Made by a program: the position numbers and the translations under genes. The notes below the pieces were generated by a model. It did not search any database. It saw only the letters and a list, made by a program, of their open reading frames with translations, and was not told the origin of the DNA. Of a stretch of 64,000 nt of DNA, positions 1 to 11,935 are shown one piece after another (within the stretch, counting starts at the first letter, position 1; each line of letters opens with the position of its first letter). Origin of the DNA: Rhizophagus clarus (taxonomy: Eukaryota > Glomeromycota > Glomeromycetes > Glomerales > Glomeraceae); assembly GCA_015698045.1 (NCBI GenBank), contig BLAL01000215.1, positions 248,001 through 312,000 on the forward strand, in the 5' to 3' direction.

Positions 1-1
1 C

Positions 2-988
2 ATGAATCAAATCTGCTCCATTGACGGATCCTTCCTTTTACCATACAAAGATATCAAAAAACTTGCTAATATTAAATGGAAAGGAAAAGTACCTAATTGG
101 TACCAAAAGATCCTTCGTCATAACACGTTATTCCACAACCTCAGATTAGTCAACCCTCTTAAAGACCCTCCTATACAAAATATTAAATACAATACGCCTC
201 CAATTGTTAATCAAGAAGAACACACACCTCGTAACCAATGGATAGTCTTTTGGGACGCTAATACTTCTACAGCAATTTACAGTAAAACCTTACGCCAGAT
301 TAATCGGCCAGGTGCTAATAGTACCACACAACTTCAACACTATGTTCCTTTAACCCTGATGGATAATCAATTGGACTTAACACCACAGAAGCGTCTCGCC
401 ATTCTGAAACCTTGCCGCGGTTGCAATAGACACACTTATAACGTCAATAATCCTCTTTTATGTACCTTCTATATGAGTACATCATCGTTAATCACTTTTC
501 ATACTACCCCTGTTAATAAAATCCCTATCCACATCCCTGACAAAAAGAAATCATGGAGATATCCCTCCCAATCCTTTCTGACATTACGCACTTTAGCATA
601 CAATTATTTTCTCATTCTCACCCGTTCTTTCACACATCCTAATCATTTAGATAATTCTATTGATATACCTCAACCCGATCCTTTACTAAACTTCAAAGAT
701 TTTAATTTTAATTTTATCCCTCACACTCCTTATTTTATACGCAATATTTTTGCGGGTAACGATAATGTGATTCAATCACTCACTAATCTCTCTATAGAAT
801 TTGTAAACTGATCAACTTTTTCTTTTTACACAGACGGCTTGCTACATACAGACGGCCTGCTTAAATCTCGCCTAGGTTTTGGGTGGCTTGAAGTAGACTC
901 GCCTCCGCATTCTTATACCTTCAAAGGATCTATGATTTTCTAACCTAACTCTACGAGAGCCAAAATCTTTAGTATTTTAACATGCCTC
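2..988 (+). pseudogene. LINE-type retrotransposon ORF, 5' segment (linker and first half of RNase H)
   Basis: Reading frame open from the window edge to 811 and continuing in the same frame beyond. Residues 1-269 are a linker region downstream of where a reverse transcriptase would lie. From about 824 an RNase H fold begins, with a YTDG first catalytic Asp, a GFGW strand, and a STRAKI segment in the position where family members usually have STRAEI, so the catalytic Glu appears to be Lys. The frame holds stops at 809-811 and about 940, and an 18-bp local duplication repeats the TDGLL segment. The frame continues exactly at 12460 once the inserted CACTA-like element and one CTC are removed. 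Reverse transcriptase and 5' end lie outside the window. Family call rests on RNase H plus the zinc knuckle and simple tail further on; a dead copy. Confidence 0.75.
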
Positions 989-1370
989 CACTGGTCAAAA
1001 TCGATGCTAGCGGATACATATCAGGTACCCGATATGTGTAATATATTTGTAGGATATGTGTATGATATTTGATAATAATACACATATCAGGTACCCGATA
1101 TGTGTATTGTTTATGCGGAAATTTGGTGATACATATTACAGTTATCGCACAAGTATTCACACATATCGGGTAGTTATAATATCGGGCACATATCATTTAT
1201 TTACTGTATACCCGATATATTGTAATAAATATCGTATAAATATCGTATACCAATCATACATTTATCAGATAGCACCGATAATTATTTTATAGCTGTCCGA
1301 TATGGACATATTTTGGTACCCGATATGAACACGATAAAGTTCAAGTACATATACCGGGCAGTATAATATT
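989..1370. repeat. Left terminal inverted repeat and subterminal repeat zone of the CACTA-like element
   Basis: After the 14-bp terminal repeat, about ten copies of a motif close to GGTACCCGATATGTG occur in both orientations to about 1360. In CACTA elements such subterminal arrays are the binding sites of the element-encoded DNA-binding protein; here that role is inferred. Small reading frames in this zone are read-through of the repeats and are not genes. Confidence 0.8.
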
Positions 1371-4300
1371 TTTAATAATTCAGGCAAAAATTATAGAATT
1401 TATATTATAATTTGTAATTTATATATATTTTTTCAGATTAATTTATAATTTTAACTCAAAATTTATTTTTAATTAAAAACAAAAAATATGAATTACAATC
1501 TATGTAAAATCAATACTACATTTATGTAAAATCAAATCTAAATTCAATAAATTGCGAATAAATCTATATTATATAAATCAATTATACTGTAAGTGGCATA
1601 CTAACGAAATTAGATTTCACTTGTTCGCTTACTTATTTTCATTATATTCAAATTTGATCATTAAACGAAAGTAACATTATTAGTAACAGGTTGTTAGAAA
1701 AGGAACAATAATAAAAAAAGAATATTAGTAGAAGAAAAAGAAATAGTTAGTAGTAAAAAATGTTAGTAGGAAAGAAATAAAATAAATAAAAATTAGTAGA
1801 AGAAAATAATTAGTAGAAATTATAGAAGAAAGAAACAGTAGAAGAAAAAAAATAGAAAAATAATGTACAAGTACCCTACAACTTCATCCCTAGGTAGTCA
1901 AAAATCTCAGGTAGTTCCAGACCACAGCAAACATAAAAGATAACTATATATATACAATAGCAATGAAGAAAAATATTAGATAGTGGAAACGTTAGTAAAA
2001 TTTAAGAAAAGTAAATGATAGAAAATTCAGATATGTTAATAAGAGAAGTATTAGTAAAAGGAAGAAAGAAACGTTAGCAAGAGGACGTTAATAGAAAATA
2101 TTTATAATCATATGAAAAGAGAAGTGTAGCGTTAATAAAAAATATACCTTATGTGTTCTTTTCCTGAATATAATAAAGAAAAAAATGTAAAAAAACGTCG
2201 TTAAAGAGAAGTGTAACATTAATAAAAAAATATACCTTGTGTGTTTTTACATGTTAATTTGATAATATTGTAAAAAAAAGAAAGCGGTTACAGACTTACA
2301 GTAAGCGAAAAAATTAAAGAGAAAAAAGAAAAAAAAAATAAAATGACAATATAAACAAATAATTAAATCATGTGATCATTAAATAATAAGTTGATTATAA
2401 TTGGTCAACATTTGAACAGTTACACAAATTTTAAACAATATATTTTATCATATAGTACAGTATAATAACGAATGAAAGAATATAAAATATAGCAATAAAA
2501 TTAATAAAAATTTTGCATTTTATGCATTTTACATATAATTCTGAAAAGGGTGTACCGGTTATCTATATATTTTATTTATCATTTTTTGCTACGATAATAT
2601 TATCATCGTTAATATCACGAATCTTACTTTCACCTTTTAGCGTACAATCTGCAATAAAGAAGCAGAACTATTCTGGTCCGTAACCATATCATACGCAAAA
2701 ATTTATTTTCTTGATCTTGTACGACTTAAAAATGAATTTCTTAAAATATTAATACTAATCTTTTTTTTTAGCAGCAAGTCATAGTGATCGTGGTGATCGT
2801 AGTGGTCGTGGTAGTCATAGAGGTCGTGGAGGTCGTGGTCGTAAAGGCGATGATGATATCGACGATGGGTAAAATTTTATTAATCAAATTTAAATTATCA
2901 CTTAAAATATTATTATTTTAATTTTTTTTTATAAGTACGACATTATCCTTTCTGACAGAGATGATGGCAACGACAATGAGCTTATAGATGACTTTGCGAA
3001 GCAGATAACATGTACATACACCTTTTTCAAAATTATATGTAAAATGCAAAAATGCAAAATTTTTATCAATTTGTATTGCTATTTTTTATTTTACAGATTA
3101 TAAATATATCTTTTAATAAAATTCAAATTTTTCAGTTTATACTATACAATAAAAATTTATTAGCGAAATGAGTGAAATAAAAAAATTGAAAATTTGCCGT
3201 ATTAGGTACTTTTGAAAGTTAAAACAATGCCGATGGAAACCTAAAAGTGCTAAAAGTGAGGTATATATATATATATATTAGTTATAGGAATAACTAAAGT
3301 AAGTAATTAATAATTAGTGTTGGCGAATAGAGTATTTGCTGACGAAGAATTTGCTAACGAAGGATAAAAGGTGACAAAGTATTGACTGATGATGAAATAA
3401 TAAGATAGTGTATAGACAAGTAACGATACTCAGTCCCATACATATCTTAGGAGGCTAGCCTATCGTGAATAACTCACTACAGAAGAATATGTATTTTATT
3501 TGCGCATATACCTATAACACAAGGTATATAGATGGACCTGCCAGTGAAGGCACGTATGTTCAGGAAAGGTGAAGGAAGGGAATAAGATATAAATGATATT
3601 AATTACTTACCCTATTTTAGAGTAAAACAACGTGAGATATGAAAACGTTACGAAAAGAAGGACAGTAGAAGGACAGTAGAAGAAGATAGTAGAGAAAACC
3701 TAAAAAGAAGAAAGAGAAAGAATAGGGTTGGCAAGCGTTATCAGAAGAATGGAAATACCGAGTATTTCAAATATGAAACAGTGAAATAACATAAAAGCGG
3801 CTGGAATCGCCTGACTGCTAACGCGCGATACGTATATTGCTTACAATCTGTCGAGGTGTGACGGCCTACCCCTTACATTAAAACCATTCAGCGCGAAGCA
3901 TTGAATAGCGCACTTGCCTTATAGAGCCCTAATGATATCAACACAAAGAAATTAAAATTATAAAATCTGGCAAAATTTGAAAGAAGTTTGCGGAGGTTGA
4001 TGACGAGGATCATAAGAAATGGAACGTTTTAAAGAAAGAAAGGCTCGCTTTAGATTAACCAGTTCACGACATTCTCTTTTATTGGGACGAAGACAGTTGA
4101 GTGATACGTTTAACACGACCTATAATAACAAAGAAAGGAAAATAAAAGGATCATCCAGGAGTACTAGATGAGCAAGTATAAACGTCACAATATTCAACAA
4201 CCGCGTACAAGTGTTTCGCAGGATCCTTTCAAGACTGGATGATAATAACCATCCTGAGCGTAAGACATTTATCTTTACAACGCGTCCGCAGTCACCCTTT

Positions 4301-5260
4301 AGAAATCAACTCAAGCAGCTATGACCAAATATGAACCACACTCACCTTTAGCAATATCCAAATAAACGTTGGCTTCTTTAACTTTTGTCTGAAACAGAGG
4401 GTAGATTTACGGCGAGAAGTAAAGGAACGTCTACAAGCCATGATTATTGAAGTCTGTAAAAAATATATAAATAAATAAAGGACGTAAAAGTTAGGAAGTG
4501 ACATCTGGTTCGCATTCCATATGACCCCAAGCCAACTATTCCTTGAACCCCACAGACTCCTAACTATCTTGTAAGCAGTATCATTAAAACTATGAAGCAA
4601 TACTGGTATATCGTGTATATTAGATTATTGGAATATTTAAGACAGTTTATCTTTAGTTAGACCGTAATCTTTATAATATGTGCAGTGACCAGCGTAAACT
4701 CAGGGAGCACGTGCTTACCTTTAACAAAGATATACAAGAAGGATATGAAAGCAATAGAGAGCGGAAAAAGAGTAAGAGAGTTATGGAAAAAATAGAAATA
4801 ATATTTGAAGAAAAATATTTGTTAAAAGAAAGAAAAGAAGTTATTTTATATTTTAAGATAAAACGCGACAAAAATTCGGGATATTTCATGATAATCTTAA
4901 GGAAAATAACTTAATTGGTGATCAACAATGTGTTTGAAAACTAAATTGATATTAGTATAACATGACTAGTACAGTACATGACGGTTCCAAACTGGAATAA
5001 ATATATCAAGTTGACTGTAATGTTGAATTTCAAACTGTAATTTAAATGATTTATAAAAAATTTCTTTTGAAGAACATTATCGATTTCTGTAAATTTCTTT
5101 TTCCATTCAAAAAGCCATCGAAAAGTTTATTTATATGAATTATAAAATATCATATCAAATGAAAATATCAAACCATTTAAAAACTTACTTATATAATAAA
5201 GCAATAAATAGTTTATTTATATTCATATTATATATATATTTTTTTATAATTGATTAATTA
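1371..5260. other. Internal non-coding part of the CACTA-like element
   Basis: Nearly 3.9 kb of AT-rich sequence with no gene I can defend apart from a possible RG-rich exon at 2771-2872. The part from about 3300 to 4650 is less AT-rich and differs in texture from its surroundings, so it may be another old insertion, but I found no terminal repeats for it. Short open frames at 4319-4600 (minus) and 4678-4914 (plus) match nothing I recognise. Confidence 0.4.
2771..2872 (+). CDS. Possible exon encoding an RG-rich segment
   Basis: Follows a polypyrimidine run ending in AG and encodes about 32 residues dominated by Arg-Gly and Ser/His repeats (RSGRGSHRGRGGRGRKG), then an acidic stretch, ending at a GGGTAAAA that resembles a donor site. 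A further acidic open stretch lies at about 2937-3010. RG-rich segments usually bind RNA. I could not connect the pieces into one frame or find a start, so this could be chance. It lies inside the CACTA-like element. Confidence 0.25.
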   Translation, partial: AASHSDRGDRSGRGSHRGRGGRGRKGDDDIDDG

Positions 5261-5405
5261 TAATACTAGCTCAAAAATATTTGCCCTGGCCAATTTTAAA
5301 ATATATTTGTTAGCACAAATACGTCCAGCTTCTAATGCCTCGCTAGAAAGCTGTTGATGTTCATCAGAAAGCAAATGGATACAAAGAGGAAATTCATCTA
5401 CATTT
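5261..5405 (-). pseudogene. RPL10: Captured fragment of ribosomal protein L10 (uL16) gene
   Basis: The minus strand encodes [20 protein letters not shown] followed by [16 protein letters not shown], which I recognise as the conserved segment of eukaryotic RPL10 (family consensus close to [27 protein letters not shown]). Similarity stops after the ANKYI/LK segment, where the RPL10 sequence should go on into the long conserved core, and there is nothing of the N-terminal half upstream. About 40 residues of a protein of roughly 215 are present. The fragment begins after TTTCAAATGTAG, which resembles a 3' splice site, so an exon may have been picked up. It sits inside the CACTA-like element, about 110 bp downstream of the SANT gene on the same strand; I infer transposon capture of a host gene piece. 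Confidence 0.8.
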
Positions 5406-5424
5406 GAAAAAAAAAAATTTGTAA

Positions 5425-5520
5425 TAAAATTTTGAATAATTGAATTTATATACACACATTGTTGTTATCAATTAAAATTTTGAATAATTGAATTTATATA
5501 CACACATTGTTGTTATCAAT
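5425..5520. repeat. Perfect 48-bp tandem duplication
   Basis: Positions 5425-5472 and 5473-5520 are identical by eye. The second copy overlaps the 3' end of the SANT/polyproline gene, and the first lies between that gene and the RPL10 fragment. Perfect identity implies a recent event. Confidence 0.9.
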
Positions 5521-6181
5521 CTATGTTGATAATGTTGGGTGGTGAAGAAGGAGGTGGTAGTGAAGAAGGAGGTGGTGGTGAAGAAGGAGGTGGTGGTGGT
5601 GGTGGCGAAGTTAGATTGATAATATTAGGTGGTGAATAAGGAGGAGGTGGTGGTGGCGGCGATGAGGGAGGAGAATAATTTAAGGGAGTTGTCGCCTGGG
5701 ACGTCGCTCTCGACCTTTCGTTAATATCGTGAATTATATCATAATTCGTTCCTAATAATAAAGAACAATTAATTAATAAAATTTAAATATAAAAATATTT
5801 AATATTTATATTTGTGATATTTACTTGGTTTTTCCCAGAAATGTTCTTTAAATTCTTCGAAAAACATTTCTCCTAACATCATTTTCTTACCCTTGGGATC
5901 GCTATCTACATATTTTTTCATTTTCTGATAAAATCATGTCATGTTTAGTATTTATATTAGTGATACGAAATATTTTATTTATATACCTTATAAGCACGCA
6001 CTAATCCGTAGAATTTTTTTTTACACTTTTTTCCTGAATAATCTGTTCCAAATTTAATATTTATTTCACTCGCAAGAGTTTTCCAGTAATTGTATCTCAT
6101 GTTATTATTTAATTGATGATAATTTTCATTTTCACTTTTTCTTTTTTCAATTAAGTAATTTAACTGATCTTTGGACCACAT
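5516..6181 (-). CDS. SANT/trihelix-like DNA-binding protein with polyproline tail (three exons)
   Basis: Spliced model: exons 6181-5987, 5924-5825 and 5751-5516, joined at GT-AG introns of 62 and 73 bp with phases that agree, giving 176 residues. Start is the ATG at 6181, first Met of a MWSKDQ motif typical of SANT/Myb-like trihelix domains. Residues 1-98 form that domain: W2, a YWKTLASEIN second helix, a CKKKFYGLVRAYKK third helix and a closing FKEHFW. From about residue 115 the tail is Ser/Pro-rich with runs of up to seven prolines. It lies inside the CACTA-like element, so it probably helps transposition by binding DNA, though that is inference. The frame is uninterrupted, unlike the neighbouring transposase. 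A domesticated host-like regulator carried as cargo is the alternative. Confidence 0.7.
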
Positions 6182-6185
6182 TGTA

Positions 6186-6616
6186 GAAAAGATAAAAAAC
6201 TCGTAAAAAAACAATTGTTAGGTTGATAAAATTTGTTATCCTTTTAGAATAGAAAAGATAAAAAATCTCGTAAAAAACAATTGTTAGGTTGATAAAATTT
6301 GTTATCCTTTTATAAGAATTTGATCGAATTTATTACTGGTCTATATCATTTCTTCGTTGTATTCATTAATTTGTCCTATTCTTTTGCGATTTAATTATAT
6401 GAATCATTAAAGTCTAATAAATTACTACGCCTACAACCTTACTATATTCGTTATAATAAACAAAAGGATGGAATGACATAATACTTTGGAGACATTATTC
6501 GTTTTGCGATTTAATCATATGAATCATTAGTCTTAAAATAAATTACTACGCCTACAACCTTACTTTATTCGTTATAATAAACAAAAGGATGGAATGACAT
6601 AATACTTTGGAGACAA
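6186..6616. repeat. Two adjacent tandem duplications upstream of the SANT gene
   Basis: A unit of about 66 bp is present twice at 6186-6316, and a unit of about 119 bp is present twice at about 6382-6616 with few differences. They lie directly upstream of the SANT gene start, so the duplicated sequence may include its promoter. The stretch from 6617 to 7167 holds no further gene or repeat that I can see. Confidence 0.75.
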
Positions 6617-7167
6617 TGTTACATCAAAAATTCCCTATTAATTGTAACACGATTTAATATAATGAAATAACTAGACATGTCGCAGGCTTGTCGCGGTTGT
6701 ATCGTGGTAAACTATTAATAAAAAAATGAGTTATATCATAGGTGTGTCGCGGGTGGGTCAGTTGAAGGCTTATATTCGAAGATTTTAATGTGAAAACTTA
6801 TTACAAATAATACAATATTACAATATCAATTATTCTGAGTTACGACAACTTTAAATAAATAAAATTTATTCGTTTTCATATACATTGATGAATTCGTTCA
6901 ACAAGTCCTCTACATCTTAGTCGAAATTTCCTCTCTCTCTCTCACTTTCATCATTATTAATATTATTTTTCGTAATCGTCATTTTCAGAATCGTCATCCA
7001 TTATATAAAAAGGTTTCGGTTTTCGCCATTAGATTTCGTCACAATTTTCCTATCAAATGATCAAATTGTACTATGTTTCACCACATTTTATCGTCCTAAT
7101 CACATTTTATTAAAAACAAGTTTGAAATTTTTTACACCGTTACGTAATTTGCATGGCTGCATTTTAT

Positions 7168-10100
7168 TTATAAATTAAATTTTCTATTTAAAGGTATTAT
7201 TGATAGGTAATTTTGTTTTCCAATTGTAACATATTTAAATTTTGTAGCTCTACATAATATTCTATGAACCGGTAGCAATGAATCACAGCCTTCCTCATAG
7301 TATTCAGTTCTCCACAATTCCGTATTTGATATGTCTGGTCTCATAAAGTTATGTTTAAATCGAATATCAGAGGAAGGTGCACATTTATACCATTTCACGT
7401 ATGCTAGAAGATGTGTTTTGGGTCATTCAGGAAATCTAAGCGTATGCTCAAAGTAATATTGTACTTCACCCGGGTATGCATCAATTGATTCATCATTAGC
7501 TGCTTTCCATTTTGCAAATATGGTCGCATTTCTTTCTTGTAGACTTGATATCATAGACCCAAATATTTCAGCGCCAATTTGCAATCTTGCGTGCTGATTA
7601 ACTACCAGGTCCATAAATCCTAATATTTCTCCTTGTTCTTTTTCATATAATATAGAATACCATTCACATAGAAAATTGCGCAATTCTAAAGGCATAATAA
7701 CTTTGAAATATGAAGGCTTAAGCATTTGACCTGGTAATGTCTCAGTACCATATATCTTGGAAAACGTAGATATATTGTGTCTCATAGATAGAAAATGCTG
7801 CAATTCTTCCTTTTCTTCTGTGAGGGTCAAACTACCTACAGTCTTTCTTGCCATAAGAAGGCAAAGAGATTTATCAAGAAGACCAGATGTCCATTTGCAC
7901 GTTAAGTGATAATCTACAAGAGTATTCTTGAGGATGATTTTCATAAGTTCAGGCTCTATTTGTCGATTACTGTTAGGATACGATCCTAAATAATAAGAAA
8001 TATACATTTATTAAAAAATTTAAGAGATATCGATGTAAAGTCAGGACTTTACCTATATATCCATTAAGTCTCTCAAATGGAAAAAACCAATAACTATATA
8101 TAGGACCATAATCACGACAACAATCAGGAATGTGAAGCGCCAAATGTATGTTACTTGTTATGAATTCTGGCCCATATGTGTTTTCTATGAGGTGAGCCAT
8201 ATCTTTTAACCTTTCTTGTGCTTCTTTTAAATCATCTTCGGTAATGAATCTTGCTGCCAAAAGATTACATGCCCGAACAAAATGGCCTAAAATCTTTCTA
8301 TCGCTATTGTCTAGCATATCCCATAGAATATTAGTCGAATAGATCATGATGAAAGTTTTCCATTGATCAGCAGTCAAATTAGAAAAGCCATCGTTTCCAA
8401 TAGCAATTTTTGGAGGAATGCGACCAATGTCAGAAGGTAATTCAACGTGATCCATTCTTTGTTGTGCTACCCGAAGTTGTTCCATACTTAATTTTCCCTG
8501 ATTCACAAAAATTGATTTGATTATCCATTTTGCTACACCAAGGAAAAGGCAATGCATTGGATCCACTGCAGCAAAACGTATAGGATCCATATACGGAAGA
8601 CGAAGCAATTCAGACCAGCGCACACCATGCTTTTTGAAATGATTATCTCTAGAATTCTTCGAATTACATTGCAACCATTCATGAGCATATTTCTTATGTG
8701 ATTCTGCGGTACTTATCTCATAGTTGTGATCCCCTCCATAGTGAGTTTTATTATATTCTCCACTATAAATACTACGTTTCTCACATCTATGGCATTTCAT
8801 TACTGCAGATCCATGACCAAACAACTTTCGTGTAGCTGGTATATCAGATGATCCAACAATCAATGCAACCTTTATATTTAAACCACCAGGACACTGGTAT
8901 GTCTTTGGTACTTTCCAACCCTCCAAAGTTTTAAAAATTTGTCTACAATAGGGGCCAAATAATGATTGATACGTTCTAATCCTACCTCTTTTGGTCCTGG
9001 TAAAAAACCCAAATATATAATGTTTTCAGGCTTATTTCTTTCCGATCTTGGAAGGTTGCATATAGATGCATATATTGCACCAGTACTGTGTTGTGTGTAG
9101 GTAAATGGCTGGAACCAGTCAAGATTAAAGAGAAGATCTAGATGGCTTGTGGCAGTTTCTGGCGTAAAAAAGGTACTGCCATCAAATGGAAATGTTTTCC
9201 ATACTTTTCCATCATAAATATCTGAATAGATATCTCCTTTTCTTTGAAATCCTGATGGTTTCAACATATTTTCAAAACCAGGTCGTTGATATAACATACT
9301 CAATTGCTGACAAATGCTTGGTTTAGGATAAAGACTACGTGGCACAGCAATTGTTTCTCCTTTACGTTTTTTAAGAACAGTAAGCGGATTGTTGCATTGG
9401 TTACGACGACTTGGTGTTGGATTATCTGGAAATTCTTCATGTAGGCAATTCTTAATGGTGACTTTTCCTTCTTTCTTATATGTGACAATATCTTCAACAT
9501 TATGCATTTTATGACAATTATTGCATACAGCTAACTGCATTTTTGGTTGCAAAATATTCAAATATCCTTTTGCCTTAAATAAGGAGTTAGGAAATTTTTT
9601 GAATTGTGAATTATTTAAACGAGTAAGTACAATATGTAAGAATTTTATTAACGCTTCAATTGCCGTGTCAGTAAGGCGAAATCTTTGTTGGAATTTAAAT
9701 AGCCATAGAATTATTTCAGTTTCCAACGAATCATTTAAGTTTTCCATCACAAACACTTCATCGCTATCAAATTTGGGAGATGTGAAAATATTTTCACCTT
9801 CATTTTCTTCTTCCTGATCTGTATTATCATCCGTCTCTTCTTCATTTTCATAATTATCATCATTATTTTTATCAAGTTTAGATGCAGGAACACGAAAGTT
9901 TGATGAAAATGTGTTTATATTTTCTTCTTCATTTAATTGAAAAGAATCAGGGAATGAATCAGGAAAAGAATCAGGCGGTATACCTTCTTCATTATCTGAA
10001 TTATTTAATTGGAAAGAATCAGGGTCATCTATTTTCCGCTTTTTTGAATTTGTTCTGGTGAGATTTTGTTCACTTGTCATAATGGCATTTTCTTGATCTT

Positions 10101-10305
10101 TTCTATTATGGTTTAACTTCCATAGGCATTTGTCTTTTGCATGTTTCTTTAGAGTACGAGGGTCAACTTCTTCACCATTACAAAGAATACAATTACATGC
10201 ATACAAATACTTCTTTTTGGGCTTTAATAAATCAGCAACAGAGGTTTCATTTTTACAATTTTTATTATGTTTTATTAAATCGGCTACTGAAGTTTTATTA
10301 CTCAT
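7168..10305 (-). pseudogene. Tnp2-type (CACTA) transposase, decayed
   Basis: Starts at ATG 10305. The N-terminus holds a zinc-finger-like CNCILC...H...C segment, then an acidic Asp/Glu-rich stretch, then the transposase core: GSTFFTPETATSHLDLLFNL, an NLPRSERNKPENI segment with LPGPKE after it, CHRC, and the hallmark AAVDPMHCLFLGVAKW with its catalytic Asp. FERLNGYIG is followed by a 67-bp intron (8052-7986) and SYPNSNRQIEPELM. The C-terminus (to 7168) is a BAH-like fold segment. Two lesions: a one-base frame change near 8940, where the first frame runs on to 8878 and the core resumes in another frame, and a TGA at about 7424 where a Trp is expected in FPE.PKTHLL. The remaining sequence is well preserved, so inactivation looks recent. 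Confidence 0.85.
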
Positions 10306-10386
10306 TTTGCTAAAATATATTTACTAAAATATATGAAAAAGTTTAGAATATTTAGACAGCTATTCAAATGAAGTATAATTCTTTCA

Positions 10387-10560
10387 GGATCAGATTCGCG
10401 TTGAATTCTTTTAAATCGGATTGCGTAATCAGGATCAGGTTCGCATTTGATCAGATTCGCGTGAGGAAACCTTCGGAATCAGATTCGCGTAAGGGAATCC
10501 TCGGAATTTTATAGGATCAGGTTCGCGTAGTTGCACCTGAAATCTATATAAATATGCAAG
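10387..10560 (+). promoter_or_regulatory. Divergent promoter with repeated GATCAG[AG]TTCGCGT motif and TATA box
   Basis: The 318-bp gap between the transposase start (minus) and the accessory gene start (plus) contains five good copies of GATCAG[AG]TTCGC[GA]T, at about 10387, 10432, 10449, 10475 and 10515, plus a degenerate one near 10415. All are on the plus strand. A TATATAAATA box at 10546-10555 stands about 70 bp before the ATG at 10624, fitting a start of transcription near 10580. The CG-containing motif stands out in this AT-rich sequence. I infer binding sites for a transcription factor or the element's own DNA-binding protein. Confidence 0.6.
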
Positions 10561-10623
10561 CTTTTCGCGTTCTGAAAACTCTTCTTCTCATTCAAAGTTT
10601 TGCACTCAACTGAAATATAAGTA

Positions 10624-11817
10624 ATGATGGACAGGGACAGTGATCAGGAATCTGTAAGCTCTTCCTCTTCCTCTTCCTCTTCCGCTTCTGCTTCCTCTTC
10701 CTCTTCCTCATCATCATCGTCAGCTGCTTCGTATAAAACGATTAAAGCAAGTATTATTTATTATTTATTTATCATTTATGGTTTTTTTTTCATTCTATTT
10801 ACGTTTATCTATTATTCTATAGAAAGAAGTCTATATATGGGTAGACTCGGAATTAAGAGATACTTATAAAATAGACGAGGAACGGACTTGGGTAGAGCAA
10901 AAGGAAAACATAGTAACAAAACTATTGCCGCCTTTGTACAAGCTCATGAATAAAAAATATAATATTACAAACGGCAAGTTACTAAAAATTTTGTACGGAT
11001 GATGGCGTTCTCGGCATCGTGTGAATAACATTAAAAATCAAGGAGAAGAAAGAATAAAATAAGATAAGAGAAGGGCAAAAAAGAATTCGAGGATGCAAGA
11101 CGTAAGTAAATATTCAATTAATGTGAAATGAAAAGTTAGTAGTTAACTATCAATTACATTACTAGAAAAAAAAAAGAAGAACAAAAGCAACAAACTATTT
11201 GATAGAAGGTAAAGATAAGTATATTGTCAGGTATCCAGAAGGAGACCTTGTAAAAATTCTTAAAGAATCGGGTTACCACTCGGAAGAGTGGGAAGAAACA
11301 GATCCTGAGGAAGATTGGACTATTATCCGACCTGCAGTAGTTGAAGATGGTGAAGTTATTGAGGAAGCCGTTAAAGAAAAGTCAACATCAGTATACATTT
11401 ATGATAAATGGTGGCGTTCTTCTGCAGTATGTATATTTATTATTTTATTAGTTTATTTATCAAAAACACTAATAGTAATTTATTTATTTAAGCTTTTACG
11501 ATTATTACACGACCGAATTGATTCGACGGTCGAATTATTAAGGAAAAAACCACCAACTTTAAACCCTAAAAAAGCTGACAACATATCTGCATTTAGCGTA
11601 CCACCTATGGGTGCACCAAACTGGTGTTTAAATCAAGAGTCGCTCAAACAGTTTAACCGTTCAAGTGTTGATATTCTGATATACGATTATGATACCGATG
11701 ATAACCACGATAAAGACAAAGAAGAAATCCCAAATAGAACTAATTCAAATAGTAGAAAGAAGAGAAAAACTAAAAAAAACCCAAAACAAAAGAGAACCAA
11801 AAAACATAAATCAAAAT
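10624..11817 (+). pseudogene. CACTA-element accessory gene, Ser-rich start and basic C-terminus, multi-exon
   Basis: Begins at ATG 10624 with MMDRDSDQESV and a run of about 25 Ser/Ala residues, followed by a GT at 10751. A second coding stretch at 10823-11002 (KEVYIWVDSELRDTYKID) follows a proper acceptor but does not match in phase, so the model is damaged or has a site I missed. Further coding runs from about 11196 to 11409 (IVRYPEGDLVKILKESGYHS, acidic, ending DKWWRSSA before an intron) and from about 11492 to 11817, ending in a Lys/Arg-rich tail that looks like a nuclear localisation signal. Divergent from the transposase, in the position of the second, DNA-binding gene of CACTA elements. 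No family recognised. Confidence 0.5.
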
Positions 11818-11935
11818 AATTCAATAATTTTTTTTTCTAATTCAAATAGAAGAAAAGAAGAGAAAAACTAAAAAAAAAACAAAATAAAAGAGAACCAAAA
11901 AGCATAAATCAAAATAATTCAATAATTTTCTTTTT
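11735..11935. repeat. Tandem duplication of the basic tail of the accessory gene
   Basis: The sequence coding for the Lys/Arg-rich C-terminus and the bases after it (about 11738-11836) is repeated with small changes at about 11837-11930. The second copy lies beyond the stop codon and is not in the coding frame. Confidence 0.7.

Noticed and set aside
1056-1292. Short open frame at the left end of the CACTA-like element
   Set aside because: It reads through subterminal repeats and matches no protein.
3300-4650. Possible LTR or other insertion inside the CACTA-like element
   Set aside because: Base composition differs, but I found no direct or inverted terminal repeats and no coding match.
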